A stretch of 64,000 nt of DNA from Rhodospirillales bacterium (GTDB taxonomy: Bacteria > Pseudomonadota > Alphaproteobacteria > Reyranellales > Reyranellaceae), in the NCBI GenBank assembly GCA_016185145.1, contig JACPOB010000018.1, forward strand, positions 28,288 through 92,287, written 5' to 3'. Positions within the stretch are counted from its first letter, which is position 1, and the number at the start of each line of letters is the position of its first letter. Below the pieces are notes generated by a model that searched no databases, was not told the origin of the DNA, and saw only the letters and a program-made list of their open reading frames with translations. This document shows positions 51,026 to 58,715 of this stretch, piece by piece. Both the position numbers and the translations under genes were made by a program.

Positions 51026-52096
51026 GTGCTGGATCTCGTCGGACTGAGCAAATCCTACGGCGCGTCACGCGTCCTGGACGACGTTTCCTTCTCCGTCCAG
51101 CAGGGCAGCTTCACGACGATCCTGGGGCCGTCCGGTTCCGGCAAGAGCACCCTGCTGATGAGCATCGCCGGCTTCGTGGAGCCGAGCGCCGGCGACATTC
51201 GCCTGCACGGCCGCTCGCTGCTGCCGGTATCGGCGGAGAAGCGCAACTTCGGCATCGTCTTCCAGGGATATGCCCTCTTTCCGCATTTGCGGGTGCGCGA
51301 CAACGTCGCCTTCCCGCTGCGCATGCGCGGACTTTCCTCCGCCGAGATCGCCGGTCGCGTGAAGCGCGCCCTCGACCTGGTGCAGCTCCAGGACTTCGCC
51401 GACCGCTTCCCGCGCGAACTGTCCGGCGGCCAGCAGCAGCGCGTCGCCCTGGCCCGGGCCCTGGTCTTCGAGCCCAGCCTCGTGCTGCTGGACGAGCCGC
51501 TGAGCGCGCTGGACAAGGGGCTGCGCGAAGCCTTGCGCGACGAGTTGCGGCGCCTGCACAAGGCCGTCGGCATGACGTTCGTCCTGGTCACCCACGACCA
51601 GGAGGAGGCGCTGGAACTATCGAGCCAGGTTGCCATCCTCAATCACGGCCGCCTGGAGCAATGCGCCGATCCGGCGACGCTCTACAACGCACCGGGCAGC
51701 CGCTTCGTCGCGGAGTTCCTGGGACGCAGCAACTTCATTCCCGTGGAGGTGAGCCACGACGGTACGGGCACGCTGCACCTGCAAAGCGGCCGGCACCGCT
51801 TCGAGCACCGTCAGGATGGTCCGCCTGCCGGCGGTCCGGCCGTCCTCGCCCTTCGTCCGGAACGTCTGGTGCTGACCGACAGCGATGCGTCGCGTCCGAA
51901 CAGCCTCCCGGGCATCGTGTCGGACATCAGCTATCGCGGCGCCGATCTCAGCGTCAGCGTGACCACCGATCTGGGGGAATTGATCGTGCGCCTTACGGCC
52001 GGCGACGGGCAGGCGATGCCCAGGACCGACGACCGCGTGCGGATCTCCTGGAGCGCGACGGCGGGCTACCTACTGGGCGACAGGTCGGTGACGTGA
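51026..52096 (+). CDS. ABC importer ATPase (PotA-like)
   Basis: The protein has 356 residues. Walker A GPSGSGKST, signature LSGGQQQR, Walker B LVLLDEPLSALD and switch His in VLVTHDQEEALEL are intact, and a TOBE domain follows (about 285-350). It begins with GTG directly after the binding-protein stop codon, and the permease GTG overlaps its own stop. It powers uptake by this importer. Confidence 0.92.
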   Translation: MLDLVGLSKSYGASRVLDDVSFSVQQGSFTTILGPSGSGKSTLLMSIAGFVEPSAGDIRLHGRSLLPVSAEKRNFGIVFQGYALFPHLRVRDNVAFPLRMRGLSSAEIAGRVKRALDLVQLQDFADRFPRELSGGQQQRVALARALVFEPSLVLLDEPLSALDKGLREALRDELRRLHKAVGMTFVLVTHDQEEALELSSQVAILNHGRLEQCADPATLYNAPGSRFVAEFLGRSNFIPVEVSHDGTGTLHLQSGRHRFEHRQDGPPAGGPAVLALRPERLVLTDSDASRPNSLPGIVSDISYRGADLSVSVTTDLGELIVRLTAGDGQAMPRTDDRVRISWSATAGYLLGDRSVT

Positions 52097-52935
52097 CCTT
52101 CGCACCGGGCGCTGCGAATCTCAGGGTGTTCGCCCTCTTTCTGCTACCCGCCCTGCTCTTCGTCGGCGTGTTCTTCGTCTATCCGGTGCTGAAGATCATG
52201 CTGATCAGCGTCACCGATCCGCAGCCGGGCTTCGCCAACTATGCGCTGCTGATCGAGAACCCGGCGCTGCGCCGGGTCTTCTTCACCACCATTCGCATTG
52301 CCGGCGTCACCACGCTGGTGTCCGTGGCCATCGGCTATCTGCTGGCCTATCGCCTGCACATGGCCAGACCGCGCGAGATGAAGATCGTCCTGTTCTGCCT
52401 GATGTTTCCTCTCTGGACGTCGGTGCTGGTCCGCGCCTTCGCCTGGGTCGCGCTGCTGCAGAACAACGGCATCGTCAATGCGGCCCTGCTCGGCCTCGGA
52501 GCCGTCGACCACCCGTTGCCGATGGTGCGCAACGAGCTGGGCGTCGTCATCGGCATGGTGCATGTGATGGTGCCTTACGCCACCCTGCCCATCTACGCGG
52601 CGATGCGCGCGATCGATCCCCGTGTCCTGCAAGCGGCGCGCTCGCTGGGCGCCACGGCGTGGCCCGCCTTCTGGCGCATCTTCTTTCCGCTCACCCTGCC
52701 GGGCGTCGGCGCGGGCGTCATCATGGTCTTCATCACCAGCATCGGCTTCTACATAACGCCGATCGTGCTCGGCGGCGGCAAGGTGGTGATGGTGGCCGAA
52801 TACATCAGTGTCCAGATCACCGAGACCCTGCGCTGGGGATTGGGGTCGATGCTGGCGATGGTGCTGCTGGCCGTGGTGCTGCTGTTCGTCTTCGCCTTCC
52901 GGCGGCTGACCGTTCTGCGCCAGGGCGCGGTATGA
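52093..52935 (+). CDS. ABC importer permease 1 (PotB-like)
   Basis: The protein has 280 residues from a GTG overlapping the ATPase stop (GTGA). It has six membrane helices and the EAA-type loop MRAIDPRVLQAARSLGATAW that contacts the ATPase. The frame extends upstream only as a shadow of the ATPase gene. Confidence 0.92.
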   Translation: MTFAPGAANLRVFALFLLPALLFVGVFFVYPVLKIMLISVTDPQPGFANYALLIENPALRRVFFTTIRIAGVTTLVSVAIGYLLAYRLHMARPREMKIVLFCLMFPLWTSVLVRAFAWVALLQNNGIVNAALLGLGAVDHPLPMVRNELGVVIGMVHVMVPYATLPIYAAMRAIDPRVLQAARSLGATAWPAFWRIFFPLTLPGVGAGVIMVFITSIGFYITPIVLGGGKVVMVAEYISVQITETLRWGLGSMLAMVLLAVVLLFVFAFRRLTVLRQGAV

Positions 52936-53720
52936 CCGCACGTTCGCCCGTCAAGCGCCTGCTCGATGCCGGAGCCGTGCTCGCCCTGGCTTACCTGATC
53001 CTGCCGCTGGCCGTGGTCGTCCCGGTGTCGCTGACCGATCAGCGCATGCTGTCCCTGCCGGTCGACGGGCTTTCGCTGCAGCACTACGAGACCGTGTTTT
53101 CCAGCCCGGTCTGGCTGAGCTCGGCGGGGCAAAGCCTGTTGATCGGCGCGCTCTCGACGGCGCTCGCCCTGGCGATCGGAACCTGGAGCGCGATCGGCTG
53201 CTGGATGCTGGGGGAGCGGCGCAGCGGCTTCTTTCGCGTCGTGAATCTCCTGCCCGTCGTCGTCCCGTCGATCATCTACGCCCTGGGCGCCTATCGTCTG
53301 TTCGTCGACATCGGCCTGTTCGATACCGTGCTCGGTGTCGTGCTGGTGCACGCGGTCGGCGCCATTCCGTTCGTCTTCATCGTCATAAGCACCAGCCTGG
53401 CATTCGTCGATCTCAGCCTGATGCGCGCCGCGCGAAGCCTCGGCGCCGGCATGCTGCGCGCCGCCGTGCTGGTGATCCTGCCGAACATCAAGACCGGACT
53501 GGCGTCCGCGGCAATCTTCGCCTTTCTCCATTCGTGGGACGAGGTGGTGATCACCCTGTTCGTTTCCAGCACCGCCGTGCACACCCTGCCGCGCAAGATG
53601 TGGGAAGGCCTGAGCGAGAACCTCGACCCGACCATCGCCTGCGTCGCCGTGGTGATGGTCCTGCTGACCCTGGTGCTGTTGCTGCTGCAGCAGCGCGCCA
53701 AGGGTCCGTCGGCCGGTTAG
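52932..53720 (+). CDS. ABC importer permease 2 (PotC-like)
   Basis: The protein has 262 residues, with six membrane helices and the EAA loop FVDLSLMRAARSLGAGMLRA. Its ATG overlaps the permease 1 stop (ATGA). It completes the importer, and it converges on the XRE regulator with 7 nt between stops. Confidence 0.92.
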   Translation: MTARSPVKRLLDAGAVLALAYLILPLAVVVPVSLTDQRMLSLPVDGLSLQHYETVFSSPVWLSSAGQSLLIGALSTALALAIGTWSAIGCWMLGERRSGFFRVVNLLPVVVPSIIYALGAYRLFVDIGLFDTVLGVVLVHAVGAIPFVFIVISTSLAFVDLSLMRAARSLGAGMLRAAVLVILPNIKTGLASAAIFAFLHSWDEVVITLFVSSTAVHTLPRKMWEGLSENLDPTIACVAVVMVLLTLVLLLLQQRAKGPSAG

Positions 53721-53727
53721 CGGCCGA

Positions 53728-54609
53728 TCAGGGCCCGGTCTTCCTGATCAGCCTGCGCAGGATCGCCGTGCCGGCATTGCCGCGCACCGACTGATCCCAG
53801 AGCTCACGAAACATGGTCTCGTGCAGCGCCACCGCTTCGGCGGCTCCGGTCACCGTGGCGACGCCTGACGTGATGTTGGGCAGCTCACCCAGCCGATAGG
53901 GGCTGACCGAAACCAGCGCGCCTTCGGCCCGGCGGAATATCTGGAAGGTCTGGCTCGGCAGCGCGCCCTCCACCAGGCCGATCTGGATGCCGACCGGCTC
54001 CTGCTCCATGAGGGTCGCGATGCGCTCGACCTCGATCGCCGCCGCCTGACGGCGCTGCTTCTGGACCGAGGGCGGCAGATCCAGGCGTCCGACCAAGCCC
54101 AGGCGCAGGAAACGCTCGATCTCGACCAGGCCAATCACGCTCGCGATGTTGGGCTGCCGCTGGCGTACCAGCGACTTGCGTTCCGAGAGGATGCGCAGCA
54201 CGTCGTCGACCTGCCGCTTGAACTCGGCCCTGGAAGCGGTGGCGGGCATGGCTTCCATCAGCATCTGACGCAGATGCTCGTTGTAGGCGTCGGTGGTCAT
54301 CAGGAAGGAGATCGGCTCGTAATGGGCCAGCACGCGCTCGGAGGTCAATTCGATCTGCCGCATGCGCTCCAGGAAGCTCACGGCGTTGCTGTGATACTCG
54401 ACCCCTGCATCCAGCAAGGAAGCCAGCGACACGCCAAGAAGCTCAGACACCCGCTCGAGCGTCTCGATCTTGATCAGTTCCCCCTTCTCCATCCGGTAGA
54501 CCGCGGCGCGCGACAGGCCGAGCCGAAGCGCAACCTCCTCCGAGCTCAGCCCCTTGCCCACCCGATAGGCACGCAGTCTTTCGGCGATCTGATCGTAGCG
54601 TATGGCCAT
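53728..54609 (-). CDS. XRE-family transcriptional regulator
   Basis: The protein has 293 residues: an N-terminal helix-turn-helix (about 8-60: SSEEVALRLGLSRAAVYRME) and a larger C-terminal sensing domain of unknown fold (about 80-290). The frame is open 37 codons further upstream, but MAIRYDQIAERL begins the usual HTH and is preferred. It sits at the end of the importer operon and probably controls it and the divergent amidohydrolase. Confidence 0.85.
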   Translation of the reverse strand: MAIRYDQIAERLRAYRVGKGLSSEEVALRLGLSRAAVYRMEKGELIKIETLERVSELLGVSLASLLDAGVEYHSNAVSFLERMRQIELTSERVLAHYEPISFLMTTDAYNEHLRQMLMEAMPATASRAEFKRQVDDVLRILSERKSLVRQRQPNIASVIGLVEIERFLRLGLVGRLDLPPSVQKQRRQAAAIEVERIATLMEQEPVGIQIGLVEGALPSQTFQIFRRAEGALVSVSPYRLGELPNITSGVATVTGAAEAVALHETMFRELWDQSVRGNAGTAILRRLIRKTGP

Positions 54610-54759
54610 CGGCCCGCTGTTCCGTATGAAGCCTTCTTTGTCCGCGTTATGGCACGAAGCCTCTCCCGCTGACCAGAAAGAGAGCGCGATCGCTTGCAGG
54701 ATGAGCCGCAATGCCTGCATGCTCCTTCAAGCACCTTCTTGGGGTAAGGGAAGCAACCG

Positions 54760-55719
54760 GTGCGGAAAATCGAGCGTCGAGAGAGCGACGCCATCCTGGG
54801 CGCCATGCGCCAGGTGGCGCTGGCGGGTGGCCACGCCATCACCTGGGCCGACACCACGAGCGTGGTCGCGGCCGGGCGGTACCTGCTGCGCCGTCATGAC
54901 CTTCTGGACATCGGGACGCTGCCCGCGGTGGCGCCGTCCGATCTCGTCTCCACGCTGCGCGGCAATCCGGAGGTCGCGCGCGAGGCGGTGAAGTATCTCG
55001 CCATCATGGCGATGGTCGACGGCTCGCTCGACCACAAGAAGCTCGCCCGCGTGCTCGAATACTCCCGCGCCCTCGACGTCGAGGCCGACTACCTCACTGA
55101 TCTCGTCGAGGCGGCGTCGGGCCATCTCGCCTGGGCGACCGCTGACATGTGGCGCAAGAATTTCGACAGCGTGCTCAGCCGCTCCTCCGAGGGCCTCGAT
55201 CCGAACGTCTGGATCAGGCCCTACGCGGGCGCGAACGCCGACCCCGCGCTGGTGGCGCGCTACGACGCTCTGGGCAAGCTGCCCCCAAACACCTTCGGCA
55301 AGGCCTTGTGGGACTTCGACAAGCAGAACGGCTACCCGTTCCCGGGCGATCCGCAAGCGCTCAATGCCAGCTTCGGTACGCCGCACGATTCGACGCACGT
55401 GATCTCGGGCTACGACACCAGCGCGCGCGGCGAGCTTCTGGTCTCGACCTTCACGGCCGGCATGCACCCGATCAATCCGATGAGCGGGCACATTCTGCCG
55501 GTGATCTTCTTCTTCCATTTCGGCGAGCAGCTGAACGATGTCGGCCATGCCGGCAAGGGCGGGCTCGATCCCGACGAGTTCTGGCACGCCTGGGCGCGCG
55601 GCGCCGATATGACCGTCGATATCTTCGATCCCAAGTGGAATGTCTGGGACTGGGTAGCGAAGGACCTGGAGGAACTGCGGCGCGACTGGAACGTCACGCC
55701 AGCAGGCCCCGCCCGCTAG
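54760..55719 (+). CDS. TerB-like/Coq4-like fusion protein
   Basis: The protein has 319 residues from a GTG with an AAGGGA site upstream. The N-terminal helical part (about 65-125: VAREAVKYLAIMAMVDGSLD) resembles TerB-like domains. The C-terminal part (about 165-300) holds PPNTFGKALWDFDKQNGYPF and HDSTHVISGYDTSARGE, which fits the Coq4 motif HDxxH-x11-E. Coq4 proteins act in ubiquinone synthesis. The pathway role here is not known. It is not in an obvious operon. The assignment rests on these motifs only. Confidence 0.65.
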   Translation: MRKIERRESDAILGAMRQVALAGGHAITWADTTSVVAAGRYLLRRHDLLDIGTLPAVAPSDLVSTLRGNPEVAREAVKYLAIMAMVDGSLDHKKLARVLEYSRALDVEADYLTDLVEAASGHLAWATADMWRKNFDSVLSRSSEGLDPNVWIRPYAGANADPALVARYDALGKLPPNTFGKALWDFDKQNGYPFPGDPQALNASFGTPHDSTHVISGYDTSARGELLVSTFTAGMHPINPMSGHILPVIFFFHFGEQLNDVGHAGKGGLDPDEFWHAWARGADMTVDIFDPKWNVWDWVAKDLEELRRDWNVTPAGPAR

Positions 55720-55755
55720 CCCCCGGGCTCCCTGTAACCCCAGGACTTATGGCGT

Positions 55756-55769
55756 TATACTGGGTTGTC
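55756..55769 (+). promoter_or_regulatory. -10 element directly before mntA
   Basis: TATACT (55756-55761) ends eight bases before the mntA ATG, so transcription may start at or very near the start codon. No good -35 is seen 17 bp upstream. The same close spacing is seen at hicA. Confidence 0.45.
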
Positions 55770-56060
55770 ATGACCCCCGAGGATTTCTTCACGCGGATCG
55801 AGGCCCATCGCGCCGAGTTGGCGCGTGCCGGCGTGCGTAGGCTTGGGGTCTACGGATCGGTCGCCCGAGGCGAAGCGAACGCCGATAGCGACATCGACAT
55901 CCTGGTCGAATTTCATCAAACGCCGGATCTATTCGAGTTCGCCGCCCTACGGGACCGCTTGGCTGAAATCCTCGGACGTCCCGTGGACCTCACAACACCG
56001 CAAGCCTTGAAGCCTCGCATGCGCGAACGAATCTTGCACGAAGTGCGCTATGCGGCCTGA
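55770..56060 (+). CDS. mntA: MntA-type minimal nucleotidyltransferase antitoxin
   Basis: The protein has 96 residues. The nucleotidyltransferase motif is intact: GVYGSVARGEANADSDIDIL near residue 28 with the paired aspartates, and a third Asp in RPVDLTT. MntA antitoxins neutralise HepT by adenylylating its active site region. Its stop overlaps the hepT start by 11 nt. Confidence 0.9.
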   Translation: MTPEDFFTRIEAHRAELARAGVRRLGVYGSVARGEANADSDIDILVEFHQTPDLFEFAALRDRLAEILGRPVDLTTPQALKPRMRERILHEVRYAA

Positions 56061-56391
56061 TCGTTCGGCCGATCTGCTGCGCGATATTCTCGACTTCATA
56101 GATCGCATCGAAAGCTGGATGCCCGCCGACGCAACATCGGCTGTCGGCCTGGACGAAAAGACCCTCTACGCCATCCTTCACGCGTTGCAGTACATCGGCA
56201 AAGCCGTCTCGAGGCTTCCAAGCGCGACTGCCGATCTGGCCCCGCAAATTCCTTGGGCAAAGATTCGATCGATGCGCAATCTCATCGCCCATGACTATGC
56301 GGGCATAGACACAACTGTCGTATGGCAGACCGTGAAGTATCGACTGCCGGAGTTGCGTGCTGCTATCGAGGCGATGCTGCAGCGCCTCTAG
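56050..56391 (+). CDS. hepT: HepT-type HEPN RNase toxin
   Basis: The protein has 113 residues, all-helical, with the HEPN catalytic motif RNLIAHDY near residue 77 (RX4HXY). HepT is an RNase controlled by MntA. It overlaps its antitoxin by 11 nt, so the two are made together. Confidence 0.9.
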   Translation: MRPDRSADLLRDILDFIDRIESWMPADATSAVGLDEKTLYAILHALQYIGKAVSRLPSATADLAPQIPWAKIRSMRNLIAHDYAGIDTTVVWQTVKYRLPELRAAIEAMLQRL

Positions 56392-56428
56392 CAGTGCCGG
56401 ACGACTGGTTTGAACCGCACCGGTTAAC

Positions 56429-56602
56429 CTAAGATTTGGTATCGTCGCCAGCTCGACTTCTCGGTGTACGACCGAACATGAGATTGCCAGCCTCAGCCGG
56501 AGGTTCAGGAGCGCCGGATCGTGTGTCCTTGCGGTACAGATGCCAGGCAAAGCCGCCGGCGCCCACGAGGACGACGACGGCCAGTACTTCGTAAAGAGAC
56601 AT
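56429..56602 (-). CDS. 57-residue membrane protein downstream of the SDR gene
   Basis: The protein reads MSLYEVLAVVVLVGAGGFAW and then a charged tail ending GDDTKS: one membrane helix and a polar C-terminus. It starts 7 nt after the SDR stop codon and is probably cotranscribed. No family is recognised. Confidence 0.55.
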   Translation of the reverse strand: MSLYEVLAVVVLVGAGGFAWHLYRKDTRSGAPEPPAEAGNLMFGRTPRSRAGDDTKS

Positions 56603-56609
56603 GCCCGCG

Positions 56610-57407
56610 CTACACCACCGGGCTCGCGCCGCCGTCGACGTTGATGGCGACGCCGGTGATGAACGAGCCGGCATCCGAGCACAGGAAGCAGGCCATGCGC
56701 GCGAACTCCTCGGCCTTGCCCATGCGGCCGAGCGGAATGCGGCCCTTGGCCATGCCGGCCAAAAACTCCTCGTAGGTCTTGCCCTCGCCGGCCGCGGTCT
56801 TGTGGCGGCGCACCCACTGGTCGCTCTCGATCAGGCCGACCAGCATGGCGTTGACCAGCACGCCGTGCGGCGCGTTCTCGTGGGCGAGCGCCTTGGTGAG
56901 CGCCATGCCGGCGGCGCGGCTGACGCTGGTCGGTGCGGAGTTGGCGTTGGGCGCCTTGGCGCCGATGTTCAACACGTTGACGATGCGGCCCCACTTGCGC
57001 TGGCGCATGCCCGGCAGCACGGCGCGGATGGTGCGGATCGCGGCAAACAGCTTCAGGTCGAGATCGCCCTGCCAGTCCTCGTCGGTCACCGTCTCGAACG
57101 GCTTGGCATGGCTGATGCCGGCATTGTTCACCAGGATGTCGACCTTGCCGAATTCGGCCTCGATCTTCTTGAAGGTGTCGCTGATCGGCTGCGCTTTGGA
57201 GACGTCGCAGGAATAGGCCTCGATCTTGGCGTTGGTCTTACCGGCGGCCTTGGCCACCTCGGCCTTGGCCGCAGCCAAGGCATCGGCCTTGCGCGCCAGG
57301 ATCGCCACCGAGGCGCCCGACGCCGCGAATTCCTTGGCCATCGCCAGGCCCAGGCCCGTGCTCGCGCCGGTGATCGCCGCCACGCGGCCGTCCATACGTA
57401 CGTCCAT
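56610..57407 (-). CDS. SDR-family protein with altered catalytic tetrad
   Basis: The protein has 265 residues. The Rossmann motif TGASTGLGLA and the VNNAG segment are present, but where the family has YxxxK the sequence is PTSVSRAAG: Tyr is Thr and Lys is Arg. The ending FITGVAINVDGGASPVV is typical of 3-oxoacyl reductase-like SDRs. Either it uses other residues or it is a non-enzymatic member. It starts at the first Met of MDVRMDGRVAA. Confidence 0.85.
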   Translation of the reverse strand: MDVRMDGRVAAITGASTGLGLAMAKEFAASGASVAILARKADALAAAKAEVAKAAGKTNAKIEAYSCDVSKAQPISDTFKKIEAEFGKVDILVNNAGISHAKPFETVTDEDWQGDLDLKLFAAIRTIRAVLPGMRQRKWGRIVNVLNIGAKAPNANSAPTSVSRAAGMALTKALAHENAPHGVLVNAMLVGLIESDQWVRRHKTAAGEGKTYEEFLAGMAKGRIPLGRMGKAEEFARMACFLCSDAGSFITGVAINVDGGASPVV

Positions 57408-57478
57408 CTCGTCCTCCCCGATTCACGGAAGGCCGACACCTTATCGTCCGCGGGGCGGGAGTCGAGACAGATAACCTC

Positions 57479-57588
57479 ACCTCACCCTGAGGAGCGGTCC
57501 GCAGGACCGCGTCTCGAAGGGTGGGCGACAATGAGATAGGTTGCACACCCTTCGAGACGCGCCCTTCGGGCGCTCCTCAGGGTGAGGT
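57479..57588. repeat. Palindromic repeat family 1 after the VOC gene
   Basis: It begins ACCTCACCCTGAGGAGC (the preceding CCTCA is a short duplication) and ends GCTCCTCAGGGTGAGGT, with internal TCTCGAAGGGTGGG and CACCCTTCGAGA arms. It lies between the SDR gene and the end of the VOC gene and may terminate the VOC transcript. Confidence 0.8.
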
Positions 57589-57595
57589 CGTCTCT

Positions 57596-58021
57596 CTAAC
57601 GTGCAGGCTCAGGCGTCGTGAACTGCGCGGCGTATTCCGGCGTCGGCGGGATCGGCTTGATGACGTCGATCGCGACGCCATTGGGGTCCTCGGTGATGAA
57701 ATGCCGCTGGCCGAACGGCGCGTCCCGCAGGGTGACATGGATCTTCAGGCCGGCGGCCACCGCCTTGGCATATTCGGCATCGACATCCTCGACCTCGAGG
57801 TTGACCAGCAGGCCCGCCGCCTTGCGCTGGAACGGCGCTGGCAGCGAATCGTGGCGGTAGTCGAGGATGGCGAGGTTGGCCGACGGCGCGACCTTTGACG
57901 TCAGGTGAACGTACCAATCGGACTGGAAGGCCGGCGAGAACTGGAAATGGCGCTGCCAGAAGGCGGCGGTGCCGGCCACGTCGTCGGTGCAGAGCACTGT
58001 GTAGAACTGGTTCAGCTGCAT
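57596..58021 (-). CDS. VOC-family (glyoxalase-like) protein
   Basis: The protein has 141 residues with the paired beta-alpha-beta modules of the VOC fold ([20 protein letters not shown] at the start and [20 protein letters not shown] near the end). The metal ligands of classical glyoxalase I are not all clear, so the reaction is unknown. It is divergent from a TetR gene across an operator-like region and is probably its target. Confidence 0.8.
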   Translation of the reverse strand: MQLNQFYTVLCTDDVAGTAAFWQRHFQFSPAFQSDWYVHLTSKVAPSANLAILDYRHDSLPAPFQRKAAGLLVNLEVEDVDAEYAKAVAAGLKIHVTLRDAPFGQRHFITEDPNGVAIDVIKPIPPTPEYAAQFTTPEPAR

Positions 58022-58043
58022 TGCCTGTCCCTTTTTGTCGATT

Positions 58044-58092
58044 TACATACCATCTGTATGTAACGATGCCATTTAGATACAGGTTGTATGTA
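58044..58092. promoter_or_regulatory. Operator-like inverted repeats between VOC and TetR genes
   Basis: TACATAC-N5-GTATGTA (58044-58062) is a perfect 7-bp-arm palindrome. A second shorter one, ATACA-N3-TGTAT (58077-58089), lies just before the TetR start. Both contain TGTATGTA, 30 bp apart (58055 and 58085). This is the layout expected for a TetR repressor controlling itself and the divergent VOC gene. Confidence 0.65.
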
Positions 58093-58715
58093 TGTCAAGA
58101 CCCCGGACCCAGGCTGAACGCTTGGCTTCCACCCGTGCCGCGCTGCTCAAGGCGGCGCGATCGATCTTCGCCGAACAGGGCTATGCGGCCGCGGCGACCG
58201 AGGAGATCGTGCGGCGCGCCAAGGTCACGCGCGGCGCGCTCTACCATCACTTCGAGGACAAGCGCGCGCTGTTCGACGCCGTGGCGAGCGACGTGGCGCG
58301 TGAGATCGCCGAGAGGATCGAGGCCGCGACGCCGATGGACGACCCTTTGAAGGCCCTGATCGTGGGCACCGGCGCCTTCCTCGACGCCTGCCTCGATCCC
58401 GCGGTGCGCCGCATCTATCTGATCGATGCACCCGCCGTGCTGGGTTGGCAACGCTGGCGCGAGATCGACGCGCCGCACGGCGTGCGCTCGCTGCGCGAGG
58501 GCGTGACGGCGATGCTGGCCGCGCATCCGGTCGATGGGCTCGCGGTCGAGCCTACGACCTTCTTGCTGTCCGGTGCTTTCAATGAAGCCGCCCTGTGGGT
58601 TGCCGAAGCCAAGGATGAGAAGGCGGCGCGCCGTGAGATGGACCGCTCGCTCGCGCTCCTTATCGAGCGGCTGTTCGTACAGTCTCGATCGCCGCGAGCA
58701 CGCGCTCGGGCGTAG
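58092..58715 (+). CDS. TetR/AcrR-family transcriptional repressor
   Basis: The protein has 207 residues: an N-terminal helix-turn-helix (about 10-58: AARSIFAEQGYAAAATEEIV, KVTRGALYHHFEDKRALFDA) and a helical ligand-binding domain. It overlaps the 3' end of xdhB tail to tail by 56 nt. It probably represses the divergent VOC gene. Confidence 0.9.
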   Translation: MSRPRTQAERLASTRAALLKAARSIFAEQGYAAAATEEIVRRAKVTRGALYHHFEDKRALFDAVASDVAREIAERIEAATPMDDPLKALIVGTGAFLDACLDPAVRRIYLIDAPAVLGWQRWREIDAPHGVRSLREGVTAMLAAHPVDGLAVEPTTFLLSGAFNEAALWVAEAKDEKAARREMDRSLALLIERLFVQSRSPRARARA

